DNA of 46,691 nucleotides, taken from positions 17,106 to 63,796 of the forward strand of contig CDMY01000501.1 of assembly GCA_001179505.1 (NCBI GenBank), written 5' to 3'. The translations under genes and the position numbers were made by a program. The notes beneath the pieces were generated by a model, which was not told the origin of the DNA, did no database searches, and saw only the letters and a program-made list of their open reading frames with translations. Of this stretch, positions 10,559-20,765 are shown one piece after another (positions within the stretch are counted from its first letter, which is position 1; each line of letters starts with the position of its first letter). The DNA is from Vitrella brassicaformis (Eukaryota > Sar > Vitrellaceae).

Positions 10559-11588
10559 CTACTGGAAGCTGAAAGACGCGAAGCCCGTCACATCGTCCCG
10601 CGGCAGCACCTGACTGCTGACGGCATACGACAGCAGCCGGCCGCCACTCATCCCCAGACACCGCGCAACCTCCATCGTCAGCACGGTGGCGTGCAGCCCG
10701 CACATGCTGCACTGCGTCCTCTGCTGCTGCTCCACCACACGCTGCGCATCGAAGCTCTTGACAGCGGACAGCACCGGGCCGTCCTGCGATTGAGTGTACG
10801 CCAGCAACTCCGCTGCAGACACAGACCCATGTTGCCGTTGTGGTCGGCCAGACGGCAGCTCGCCATAGCCGGCGCCAGCGTGTGTGAAGTCTGTGGTGCC
10901 GATAACGACGACCGTTCGGGGGGTTTGGCGGATGCAGCTGGCGATGCGCTGGGCCCACTGTGGGGCTGAGGTGAGGTCCAAGGCGCTGCTGACGAGCAGC
11001 GGGGCGATGTGCAAGTTGTGGGAGCCGCAGACTTCGTGCAGGAACGGCAGCTGGTTCCTGCAGACGGACACAGCCAGAGAGGCAGATACAACCAGCCCAT
11101 CCATCCATCCATCCATCCACATTCAGCCACTCACTGACTCACTCTATGCTGTGTTCTTGGTCATGGTAGAGCTCTGCAACTGGGATCCCCTGCTGCGTCA
11201 GTCGGCTGATGAGCCCTGCGTCGGGGTGGAAAGTGCCAAAGGGAAGGAGCCAGGGCTGGGCGCTGAGGCAGAGGGGCGGGGCGGGCCGGTGGCTGGTGCC
11301 GATCATGAGGGCCGTCTGTGGGCAGACGGCCGTGAGATGGGCAGCAGAGCTCAGCGCCGCATAGCCGCACGCCGTGACAGGGCCCGCGTCGCACAGCGCC
11401 CCGTGTGGCACCAGCAATGCGACCGGGAAGTCCGCACCCGGTGCTGCGTTGTCAGGGTCGCTGGCGTGGCGTTGAGAGGGAGGGATGCTGCCTGGGCCGA
11501 ATGTGGGGTGGTTGAAGCAGAAGGAGATCTCTTCTTGGAGGAGCGTGGGGTCGGCGCTGAAGTACTGGCAGAGCGGGCGGCGCATCAT
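10559..11588 (-). CDS. MEMO1 family protein
   Basis: Two exons: 11151-11588 and 10559 to about 11058, joined in phase (ATA GA|G AAC). Family features: VALLVPHGALCDAGPVTACG (metal-site His of PHxG), ALMIGTSHRPAPP (second His), LPFGTFHPDAGLISRL, the hallmark QEHSIENQLPFL across the intron, TVVVIGTTDFTHAG, and a Cys-containing C-terminal motif (TQCSMCGLHATVL). MEMO proteins resemble class III extradiol dioxygenases and have been tied to redox, copper/iron handling and cell motility; no single conserved reaction is settled. The start MMRRPLCQYF at 11588 fits the family. The frame is open upstream to an ATG at 11876, but that would overlap the LON-domain start at 11833, so I prefer 11588. Confidence 0.85.
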
Positions 11589-11832
11589 AGGACGGAGGCG
11601 GGCGATTGGCGGGAGGGGCAGGGTGTACTCGTCAAACTCGTCGGCAAGGTGGATTGGAGGAGAGATCCCAAAAGCAGCACGCAGAGTGTTCAGCTGTGAT
11701 GGAGAAGCGCTCCTTCCCCCTCCCCTCGGTCGCCTCCCCCTGCGACCATTGCCCTGCGAGCTTAGCTTCGAGATCTGGCCTGCGTTCTGGGGAACAGCGA
11801 AGGGCCGCACTGCATCCCCTCTCGCTGCAGCA
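11589..11832. promoter_or_regulatory. Divergent intergenic region with the GCGAGCTTAG element
   Basis: TGCGAGCTTAGCTTCGAG lies at 11755-11772, about 60 bp before the LON-domain ATG and identical to the copy at 7926-7943. The region is also open in the MEMO frame, so an extended MEMO N-terminus cannot be excluded. Confidence 0.45.
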
Positions 11833-13310
11833 ATGAAGCTTTCATCCGGCATCCTACCCCTGCTGCCATTATTCATCGCGGCAGCAACTGACGCCTTTAC
11901 CCCTCCTACCCACCGCAGTCAGTCCCCACCTCAGTCGTCCTTCTTGCGCCACCAATGGCGGCGGCCACGCCAACCACCAAGAGCCCATCCTCCGCTGTGT
12001 ATGCGGTCTCAGGGGATGCTTGAGTTCCCTTCGTCGTGGAGCGAGGGAATGGACTTCAGGTTCTTCCCCGTGTTTGCAGAGGAGCTGTCCAATGAGGCCA
12101 TACCCCTCATGCTGGGGTTCGAGGACACGCTGACCTTCCAGGTTTGGTGCGTGTTTGTGCAGTGCGGTGCACTCGGACGGGCAGACAGACAGACAGACAG
12201 ACAGGTGGATGAATGGATGAGTGTGTGTTGTGCATCGATGGCTTGTGGCTCTGTCTGTCTGTCGCCTGTAGGGTCCGAACATCGACAGTGAGTTCGACAA
12301 GATCGTCCGCACGCCTGAGGACGTCTTCGGCGTCTGCTTCTTCCACCCACAGAGCATACAGGTCCTCCCTCTCGCCGTATACGCAAAGGTAAGTAAGGTG
12401 GGTTGGGTGAGGTCACTCACACACACACTCAGGCACACACACAGCCACAGCCATCGTTCGCCCACACTCGTCCATCACACACGACACGATTGCGTCACTG
12501 GCTGGCAGGTGTTGGAGAAGACGCCCTTTGAGGTGGACGGCCAGACGGTACTCAACGTCAAGGCGCGAGTGGTGGGGCGAGTCATGATCGAGGCCGTCAA
12601 GCAGAAACAGCCCCACATCATTGCCAACGTCACCAAGATCGAAGACAAAGAGGGCCTGGTGGACCCTGAAACCGCCAAGAAGATCATCGACGAGCTCATG
12701 AGGTAGGTGGGGAAGCAAGAGGGCGTTGAAGGACCGACCGGATGTGCACATGGATGGATGTGTGTGTGTGTGCAGGTTGCACGATCAGTGCAACGAGGTG
12801 GAGGCCGAGCTTATGGACAGGTTTAACAAGCCCTTCACGGCCATGAATATCCGCCTGCGGCCCTCCGCACAAGAGACCATCGACACGCGCACCGCCGACA
12901 TGGCCATCGACCCCATCAGCGATTTGCAGTCGTACGTGCAGATCTCCTCGATGCTCATGATGGAGCACCACCTACTCACGGCCGACAAGTACGACGCCAT
13001 GTGCATGACCAACACCGAGGACCGACTGAGGTTCATTCGCGACAAGCTGCGGCAGAAGCAGAAGGAGCTGTTGCTGCTCAAGAAGACGCCGCAAGAGGAG
13101 GTCGAAAAGGCCATGAAGGCCATGCAGGAGCAGCTGCAGGCGCTGCAGCAGCAGCAAGCTGGTGGGGCGGGGGGAATGGGCGGGGCACAAGGGCAGCCAG
13201 CAGAGGGGATGAGCGGGGTTAGTGGACCAGGAACAACGGCAGACGAGAGGCCAGTGAGTCCGCCTGGCGCAATGGGCGGCCCAGGACAGGCAGGCGGACC
13301 ACTGATCTGA
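11833..13310 (+). CDS. LON substrate-binding-domain protein, plastid-targeted
   Basis: Four exons with clean splice sites: 11833-12141, 12272-12388, 12509-12702, 12776-13310. The N-terminus is a signal peptide ending at a Phe (MKLSSGILPLLPLFIAAATD then AFTPP), followed by an Arg/Pro/Ser-rich leader to about residue 55. FRFFPVFAEELSNEAIPLML, VFGVCFFHPQ, VLPLAVYAKVLEK and VLNVKARVVGRVMIEA match the PUA-like LON N-terminal substrate-binding domain. A helical region follows (LHDQCNEVEAELMDRFN ... RFIRDKLRQKQKELLLLKK), then Gln- and Gly/Pro-rich tails. There is no AAA+ or protease domain, so this is a stand-alone LON-domain protein like those in plant plastids. The likely role is substrate recognition in plastid proteolysis, which is inference. 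Confidence 0.82.
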
Positions 13311-13561
13311 TCAATCTGAAGGGATCGGCGGATGGATGGACGAGTGGATGGATGGGCGTGTGATGTGAGCGATGTGCGAACTTTTTCATTATGCGTGTGA
13401 CTTACATGACTGACATGACCGATTTAAATATATAAGGCTTCATTCATTCATTCATCGCCTTCCTTCATGCACTCATGCAGCAATCTGTATGTCATCTCAT
13501 CAATCCATCGAGAGTCACGTCAGGGCCACGAAAAAGAAGGAAACGTCCCACACAACATCCC

Positions 13562-14534
13562 TCAACCGCCCCTAGCTAGCCTCGGCAGCTCCTTTCTCGC
13601 GCGCTGAGCCTCGAGCGCCCCGGGCTCCTTCTTGGACGCCACGACCATGTACTGTGTCTGCGCGTGACGTCGCCTCAGCTGAAGGATATCCACGCCACTC
13701 TGCTGCACGATTCTCTCTACAGGCCGGTTGTAGAAACACCCGTCTTTTCTGAACCGCTGCTTCATCGACAGGCTGAGCCAGGTGTTGATCAGGGCAGAAC
13801 TCCCACAGCCGTGCTCGAGAAGCAAGAGCTTTCCGCCCGATTTCACGACTCTCGCCATCTCGCGGACGGCCTCGATGGGGTCCTCCGCCTTGCAGAGGCC
13901 GAACGCACAAACGACGCAGTCGAAGCTGTCATCGGGGAAGGGCAGCATCCCTGCAGCATCGCACTGGCAAGTTTCCACCCTCAAGCCCTCCAGCACCTGC
14001 CGGCTCCTCTCCCTAGCAATCTGCAGCACCTCCCCGTCCACATCGGTCAGCACCAGCTCCTCGATGCTGGCCTTGTCGTAGTGAGGGAAGTTCTCGCCCT
14101 TCCCCACACACACCTCCAGCACCCGGCCAGTCGCCTGTCCACACAGCTCCCCTCTCCACTGGTCGAGGCCTATCGACTGCATCAAGGTAAGTGGGGCGGC
14201 GGCGTCTATGGCGGCGACGGCAGGAGGGATGAACCTGGAGAGGCCCCTTGGCTGCTGTGACGATGATTGGCTGATGCGGGCCTTCCTCTGTTCCTCTCGG
14301 ATGTCTTGACGGATGGCCTTCTCCTCCCGCTGCCAATCGGCGTATGGCTTTTTCCACGCGAGAGCCACACCTGCACCAGGCACACACAAACACACACACA
14401 CACACACATAGCAAACGCAACCATGGAGCAGACAGATCGTACGATGACCATCCGGTGCTCATCTGCCTGACTGCCTGGTTACCTGCGCCGGCCACGGATG
14501 CGAAGGCGATGGCCCGTGTGACAGAGATCGGCAT
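13562..14534 (-). CDS. Class I SAM-dependent methyltransferase, METTL7/OMS1-like
   Basis: Two exons: 14483-14534 and 13562-14370, joined in phase (GCA G|GT GTG). The short N-terminus (MPISVTRAIAFASVAGAG) looks like an organelle leader or membrane anchor. SAM motif I is VLEVCVGKGENFPHYDKA, motif II region LVLTDVDGEVLQIARE, motif III/IV FPDDSFDCVVCAFGLCK, and post-motifs EMARVVKSGGKLLLLEHG. It resembles METTL7 or mitochondrial OMS1-type enzymes. The substrate is not predictable from sequence. The gene is about 270 residues, normal for the group. Confidence 0.8.
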
Positions 14535-15142
14535 CGCCTCACATGAATGGCAGGGCGACGGGGCATCGGTTCTTCATTGCTGCGAAGAGGGCGGTCCCTA
14601 AGAGGTGCCTTCGTTGGTTGGTTATTGTGTTTAACGAGACTCGTGTCTGTAACCCCGAGGGGATCCTGTCCACTAAACTAGCAACATGCAACGCACAGAA
14701 GCATGCACCTATGCCGACTAGTATTGTGCCGGCCGCCTTCGGCGGCCGTGGATCCCGAGGAGCTCAAGCTGGAGCGGGCAAAGTAATAAGGTTGACAACG
14801 CCACCACGGCGCACGTCTTTATAGGTTCTGCAACAGAAGCCTGAAGCCGCTCGGTTGGGGTTCAGGGTTTAGGGTTTGAATGTCCCATTAGCCCAGATCT
14901 TGATCGAATTGCACTATGCTCGCGAGATACCGTGCCGCGCGACTCGAGAAGCACACCATTCGAACCACCAGCGGGCGGTTGACATCGCCATGAAGCCAAA
15001 AAGGAAACCCTAAATGTGCACCTTTAGGGTTTCCTCCGTCGTTAGCTAGTGGGGAGATCTCCCAAACCCTACACCCAAACCCTTTCGTCCACCCTTACCC
15101 GAAGCGTGAAAAGAGGATGTTGACCTCATGTTTCCCCGGCAG
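14535..15142. other. Intergenic region with GC-rich hairpin and telomere-like tracts
   Basis: No protein gene. A strong short hairpin (CGGCCGCC-TTC-GGCGGCCG) lies at 14730-14748. Telomere-like tracts follow from 14863. No tRNA cloverleaf is apparent by eye. Confidence 0.5.
14863..15085. repeat. Interstitial TTTAGGG-type telomere-like tracts
   Basis: CAGGGTTTAGGGTTTG at 14864-14878, a perfect palindrome of AGGAAACCCTAAA/TTTAGGGTTTCCT at 15002-15035, and AAACCCTACACCCAAACCCT at 15064-15083. Each matches one to three plant/algal-type telomere units and occurs in both orientations. Confidence 0.8.
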
Positions 15143-16581
15143 CGCCCAACGGATTTGATGCGGCTTTCCCGGTGGGCATCAAGGTGTGCTGCTGAGTCCC
15201 AACGTGTGCGGGACGGCGGCACATGTCGTGTTGTGCGACGCCGACGTCGACGGTGCAGCTGTTACGTACGGTGAAGGCTCTCATGAGATCAAGGAGTACT
15301 ACATCCACAAGCACTATCTCTCTGAGGGCCATCCCGACATCGCCATTGCCACGCTGCAGCAGAATGCCTCTCCCCGCCGTCAGACATCCATCTGTTACGG
15401 CCTGGATATCGGGGTGCAGCTGGAGGCGCAGGAGATCGTCACTGAGGAAGGCGCGTCAGCCGAGTACCAGTACAGCCGTCGGTTTGGTGGCGTGGTCTGC
15501 GGCGTGAACAAGAAGGATGATGGCACGGTGTCGTTCCTGCAGCTGTCGGGCATCAGCTCAAAGCCGGGTGACTCGGGGAGCCCGCTGTCGGTCAAGGACA
15601 AGGGGGCGGTGGGCGCCATCGTCCACGGCCTGTCGGCGCATCGCAACCGAGGCGTCCGCCATCGTCAGGACCCCGAGGAGACCGCTCAAGTGTATCATCA
15701 GCTATTCGTCTGCCCGCTGGACTCACTGCGGGAGCCAACGGGAAACTTCCTGCACGTGCCGCGCTCCTTCCTGCGAAAGGCGCCGTCGGCATCTAGGTAT
15801 TCTCTCATGCAGTGCATCGAGGAGCTTCCCGTCGGCTTCTTCGATGCAACGAACCGGCAGACATCGCTTCGCGACTACTTCGACGCGCACGCCCAACCGT
15901 CAGCAGACCCCTCTAAGATTTCCATGCCAGCCCCCCAGCAGCAGCCTCCGACCATACCTGACGGTACACCCGACTGGGTGCAGCCACTGGTGCAGGCGAT
16001 CACACAGCCACTGGTGCAGTCGATGACACAGGGGTTCGCCGCCGTGGACAAGGGGCTCGCCGCCGTGGACAGGCGTTTGGCGACGATAGAGGGCGATGTG
16101 AGGGACTTGCGACAACGAGCGACAGGGTACGACAAGCGCACAACGACAGCGCCCTCAGCGATCGCCAACGACATGAAGTCCGCCATCACCCACCACGTGA
16201 GGGCGGGCGAGATAGTGCTGCAGGGGGAGGTCGGTCAAGGAGGGGCTCAAGGGCAGCAGGCTGGCTTGCAGCGAGTGGGAGACTCGCAGCAGGAGCTTGA
16301 TGAGGAGGAGATCCTCGGCTGGACCATCGGCAACTTCATCCGCGACCTTGTGGACAGCCTCAGCCGCCCTCAAGCACAGGTATGTACGTAAGCAGGCAGA
16401 CTTACACGGGAAGGAACAGCAGTGGGTGGAGTAGTGCGAAGGGATGCATGTGTCATTGTGTGTGTGTGGGTGTGGGTGTTGTGTTGTGTTGTTGTTGTGT
16501 ATTGTGTGCGCGCAGGACATCCAGCTGACTGCGAAGTGGATCAAGTGCCAGCAGCTGGCTGTAGCTGCAGCTGAGCTGTAG
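15143..16581 (+). pseudogene. Chymotrypsin-like serine protease, 5' end damaged or mis-assembled
   Basis: The catalytic triad is visible: VCGTAAHVVL (His), HPDIAIATLQ (Asp) and SSKPGDSGSPLSV (Ser). A long C-terminal part follows: Gln/Pro linker, repeats (QPLVQAITQPLVQSMTQG, VDKGLAAVDRR), likely coiled coil (ATIEGDVRDLRQRA), then an acidic segment and a last exon 16516-16581 (DIQLTAKWIKCQQL). The main frame is open from 15159 to 16380. A plausible mature N-terminus (APNGFDAAFPVGIK) lies just upstream in a different frame; one extra G near 15183 would join it to GVLLSPNVCG. No start codon or signal peptide was found. It may be a truncated transferred copy, a gene with missed exons, or a sequencing error. 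Confidence 0.65.
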
Positions 16582-16900
16582 TGTGTGGTGAGGGCTGGGC
16601 GGCACGAGGGGGTGATGCGGTGAGTTGGGTGTTCGTTGGCTGGCGATTGACTGATTGACTCATTGGCAATGGACGACCAGACATTCAATGGTTGTTGTGC
16701 ACGGCGGGCATCCGCTGCATGCCACTGTCCACGGCGTCATCTGCAAATGGCCAACCACAGATCCACACACGCAGACGTACACGCCTCGCTATTCATATTC
16801 CTGTGACAGAGTAGGGTTTAAACCCAAACCCTAGACCCTATGTTTGCCGACTACCTTCCCTTTCCGTGTGTGTGCGGCAGCTACCGCACCGCTGTCGGCA
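16582..16900. other. Intergenic region with a telomere-like tract
   Basis: Short non-coding gap. TAGGGTTTAAACCCAAACCC and the following CTAGACCCTA occupy 16812-16841. The last ~35 bp match the sequence preceding UFD1 exon 1 and copy A. Confidence 0.6.
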
Positions 16901-17790
16901 ATGGAGGATGAGTTCAACCGCGCCAAACAGCGGCTCGAGAAGAGGCAGCAAAGGGGCCGACAACGTGCCCGCCGGGAGCACCAGCACGCCATGCACAAGA
17001 AGCGCAGCATCAACTCCAGCATTATGCCCTCATCAGCGACGGTGATGGTGGTCTGTCTTATTCTGCTGACAGCGGAGGGCTGCCGGCCATCGCGGTGTCT
17101 GCCTTTGTCGCGCCGCCCGTCCGCCTCTCCCGCGCCACCAAACACACAGGTGTGGCCTCTCAGATGAGAGCCGTCAAACCGCCAACCAAGGTGACTGAAT
17201 GACATCTATGTCGCCACACACACATGCACACTGATGAATGGCTATCTGTCGGTCTGTCTGTCTGTCTGCAGCCATTGGCTGAGCAGCGGATGGCTGAGGT
17301 GGACCGGAGGCTGGGGACCTTCGAGGAGAACCCTCGCTTCATGGCCGAGTACAGCAAATTTCAGGGGCTTAAGGAGACCAAAAGACGCCTCATCCTGCAG
17401 CAGAAAGGTGCGTATGGACGCCACACACGCACGAGCCTCTGAACACACTCCATTCGCCATTGCATAGGAGTGAGTCTGCTCTCTTCCACGATGGGTGCAG
17501 ATCCGTCGTGGAAGGCTGCCCTGAGAGAGGCCGGTTCGTTAGCATTTCTTGCCCTCTTCGCCTGCGTCGGTGCGGTCTCACGGACCGTCCTCCTTGTCAC
17601 CTTCCTCGAGTGGGCCTTCCTCCCCGAATACGCGAATATGAGTCTTGTAGAAATGGCTCCCCGTGCTGCAGAACCGTTGAAAGAACTGTTGCAACTACCT
17701 CTTGGTGTGTATGCGGTATGTGTGTGGGTGGGTAGTAGAGGGGGGGACTGTACAGTAGTAATCAAAATGATAGATCGAAGTCAGATTTGA
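16901..17790 (+). CDS. Unknown membrane-protein family, copy B (carries a UFD1 exon-1 duplicate)
   Basis: Paralogue of the gene at 7104-7844. Frame 1 (16901-17167) starts MEDEFNRAKQRLEKRQQRGR, includes MPSSATVMVVCLILLTAEGC and stops at TGA 17165-17167. Frame 2 starts at the overlapping ATG 17164, splices at 17192-17271 and 17408-17467, and encodes EQRMAEVDRRLGTFEENPRF, KFQGLKETKRRLILQQ, then ALREAGSLAFLALFACVGAV and VLLVTFLEWAFL, a hydrophobic region like that of copy A but longer. The stop at 17788-17790 is reached without a further intron, but a donor at 17705 is possible. Between copies, substitutions in frame 1 are conservative (VMVV/VLVV, VWPLR/IWPLR), which supports that frame being translated. 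Function unknown. Confidence 0.5.
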
Positions 17791-17998
17791 CTGGCAAGGA
17801 CGTGCGCCGAAATGGTCACTCTTCCGTTTGCTCGTAAGGGAAGGGAACGGACTGACATGTGGGGTGAAGGGTGTCGGTCAATGCCGTGCAGGCCATGTGA
17901 GTCAAATCGACACAGACCGACCGACGACTCCCACGCAAACCGCACTCAGCACACGCACACGAAAACACTCAGCCGGTCGCTGGATCGGTCAGTGGGCC

Positions 17999-19768
17999 TC
18001 ACTCTCGTCGCGGTATCGACAGCTCCATCCCGTCCCACGCAGCGATCACACGCGGCCCCGGATCCCCGTTGCCACTGACTCTGTCTGCCGCCCATGCCCG
18101 CCTCTCGTCTGTATGGTCCCACTCGCTGAGCACCTGGCTGGCTTCTCGCTCCAACTGCATCATCGTCTGCACCGATGCAATGGAGCTGTCGCCCTTGTAC
18201 CGCTGCGAGAAGTGCGTCAGCACCAGACGACGCGCTTCGATGGAGCGGGCGAACCTGACGAGCGAAGAGACAGGCGCACAGTCAGACGGCTCGTTGGATG
18301 AGCTTTTCAGCTGACCTGGCGGCCATGGTGGGTGTGGAGTGCCCTCTGTCGAAGGTCTGTCTGTCCAGCTGCTGCCGCAGTCCCGCCCAGTCTGCGGCCT
18401 CCCACTCATTGATGGGCAGGGCGGTGTCGATGTCATCCGCCGACAGTGGTGGGTCGTCTGGGTCGGTTCCCGGCGCGGCTGCCGCGTCCTTGGCCACGAG
18501 CGAGTTGGTGCACTCGTGGACCTGGTCACATGGGATAAGAGGGCACGCACGTGTGTGTGTGGAGTGGGGCTGGGGAGCTTACGAGGAGGTCTGCGTCTTT
18601 GGCCAGCTCTGCAATCGCCGACGAGTCGCAGCTGTCCTGCCAACACACACACAGACAGAGACACGGACAAGCAGACAGACAGACAGACAGACACTCTCTC
18701 TCCCTCTATCTGTGTGTGTGTGTGTGTGTGTGTGCGTGTGCGTGTGCGTGCCTGGCATATGGCGACTTTCCGCCCCTCCCGCGATCGGGGCACGACCTCC
18801 TCGGCCGACACCACCGTGCCGTCAGGGAAGCGGTAGGCCTCACCGGCACCCAGAGACTTCAACCTCTACACACACACACACACACACACACAAAAGGAGA
18901 GAGAGATGGGCAACTCTCTCTGGTGAATGTGGTTAGTGAGTGGGATCGGTCACTCGACCACTTACCCACCCACTTACCTGTATGATTTTCTTGGGGTTCT
19001 TGCCGGGGTACATTTGCCTGAGCTCCTCGGCGTTCCTCTCGATGATGGGGAATATCACGTCGGTGTCGACACGGCCGGGGCGCGACTTCTCCTCGATCAC
19101 GTAACCGACCGTCGGCACCGTGTGCTGCATTCCATTGGAGAGGCTCGTGTGTGTGTGTGTGTGTCGGGGGGTGTCATGGCACTGACTCGTAGTGGTGCAG
19201 CGGACACAGTGACATGAGGGAGGTGGAAGAGTGTGTAGGTGCCGTTTGTGTGGGGGTAGATGTCGTCGCCGCCGTCGATCTCGCGGGGGAAGCTGACATG
19301 CACACATACAAACATACGTCGCACACATGACACAGACAGGTCTGTGTGTGTACGGTGTCTGTCTGTCTGTCTGCTGAGTGAGAGACTGACTTGTATGCCT
19401 TGACGGGTCGTGGCGGCCGATACCTGCACACACACACACAACAATGGGCAAACACCTACCTCTTTTGCCTCGTATCTGTCTGTGCTGTGTTGTGCTGTCC
19501 TGTGTTGTGTTGTGTGACGGACCCACCATCTGTCGTGCAGGTAAGGGACGCCCTTAAGCTCGTGTACGCGCCAGTAGCCGCACTTCTTCACATTCGACAG
19601 CTGCACACAACACATCAACGAACACACACAGACAAAGGACCAGCCTCTGATCAATGGACAGGTGGAGAAAAGCTCCCCCACCACCCACCCATAGAGCGGC
19701 CCTGAGGTGGTTCCTCAGCCCCTCTGGCCCATAGATCTCCAACGGCACCTCGCGAGTCGCACTGGCAG

Positions 19769-19804
<36 letters not shown>

Positions 19805-20765
19805 TATGCGCACACACAGCCAAATACATGTGTGCGAGGCTTGCGTACTGTGATGTGAGGAATGTGACAATCCCCGCGAGCCCCATCATATGGTCGCCAT
19901 GCATATGAGAGACGAACACCCGGCGAATCCGCCCCGCCCGTATCGGGCTCGCCTGTATCTGCAGCTGCGTCCCCTCCCCCGCGTCAAACAGCCAGATGTC
20001 GCCCCCGTCGCTCTCCCACCTCAGCGCCACACTCGACGTCCCACGGTGCTTTGTCGGGTACATCGAGCCCGTCCCCAGGAACACTGCCGTCATGTCGCTG
20101 CCGGGGATGGCCGCACTCAGCCTGGCTTGGCGGTCCACCTCGATCAGAGAGGCCAGCGAGGAGGCCCCCAGACGGAGGGGCAGGCCTGTGGCGGCCTCGA
20201 GAGACGCCTGGGCCTTGCTGAAGACATCGTTGACAGACGAGTGCAGGGCGTCCTCAAGGTTTGACAGGGGGGAGGGAGAGGGAGAGGGGGAGGGTGTCGC
20301 TGCTGCTGCTGCTGTTGGTGCTGGTGTTGGTTGTTCCGGCCCAGCGGTCGCCAGGTCGTCAAATAGCGACCTCTTCGGCGCGTTGTGGTCGTCGTCATGA
20401 TCTCTCTCTCCCTCCAGCAGCAGCATGCCCGCCTCCATCTCATCTATGTGCACATGCTGATCGTCAGGCGGCCGCGAGGGCACCACAAACTTCCCCTCGT
20501 CCAGGGCATCATGCCCCTCTCTCGGTGGCTCAGCTGGAGGCATCCGAGTCCCTCTCCTTTCCCTCATGGCCATTCGCCTCACGACCGCACGGTGGACTCT
20601 TCGGCGCGTGGGAGGGGTCATGATGAATGCCAACGCGACGGGGTAGCCGACGATGGACGCAAACGGCCAACGATGGCGGAACGAGGCAGCGCGGGTGGGG
20701 TGGACGAGGGCTTCTGAGGCGTCGAATAGGCACATGCAGCAGAGGATCAGCAGCAACAGCACCAT
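17999..20765 (-). CDS. RNase Z (tRNA 3' endonuclease), organelle-targeted
   Basis: About nine exons from ATG 20765 to TGA at 17999-18001. The N-terminus is a signal peptide (MVLLLLILCCMCLFDASEAL) followed by an Arg-rich, then acidic/Pro-rich leader of ~180 residues. The metallo-beta-lactamase core is clear: AVFLGTGSMYPTKHRGTSSV, WLFDAGEGTQLQIQ, RVFVSHMHGDHMMGLAGI (HxHxDH zinc ligands), VPLEIYGPEGLRNHL, DLLVHECTN, GHSTPTMAARFARS and RLVLTHFSQRYKG. It cleaves the 3' trailer from pre-tRNA; the leader suggests plastid (or mitochondrial) tRNAs. Compared with short bacterial forms there is an added ~45-residue Ala/Asp/Pro-rich insert between HECTN and GHST. Exon 1 is about 19849-20765. Confidence 0.9.

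Noticed and set aside
11589-11876. Longer MEMO N-terminus from ATG 11876
   Set aside because: It would run through the GCGAGCTTAG element and overlap the well-supported LON-domain signal-peptide exon; the family start fits 11588.
14720-14760. GC-rich hairpin as a tRNA or other structured RNA gene
   Set aside because: Only one short stem is visible; no cloverleaf arms or A/B-box pattern.
16844-17167. Frame +3 reading with AVSAFVAPPVRLSRA as a plastid-leader motif in copies A and B
   Set aside because: It has no start codon upstream and the substitutions between copies are less conservative in this frame than in the MEDEF frame.
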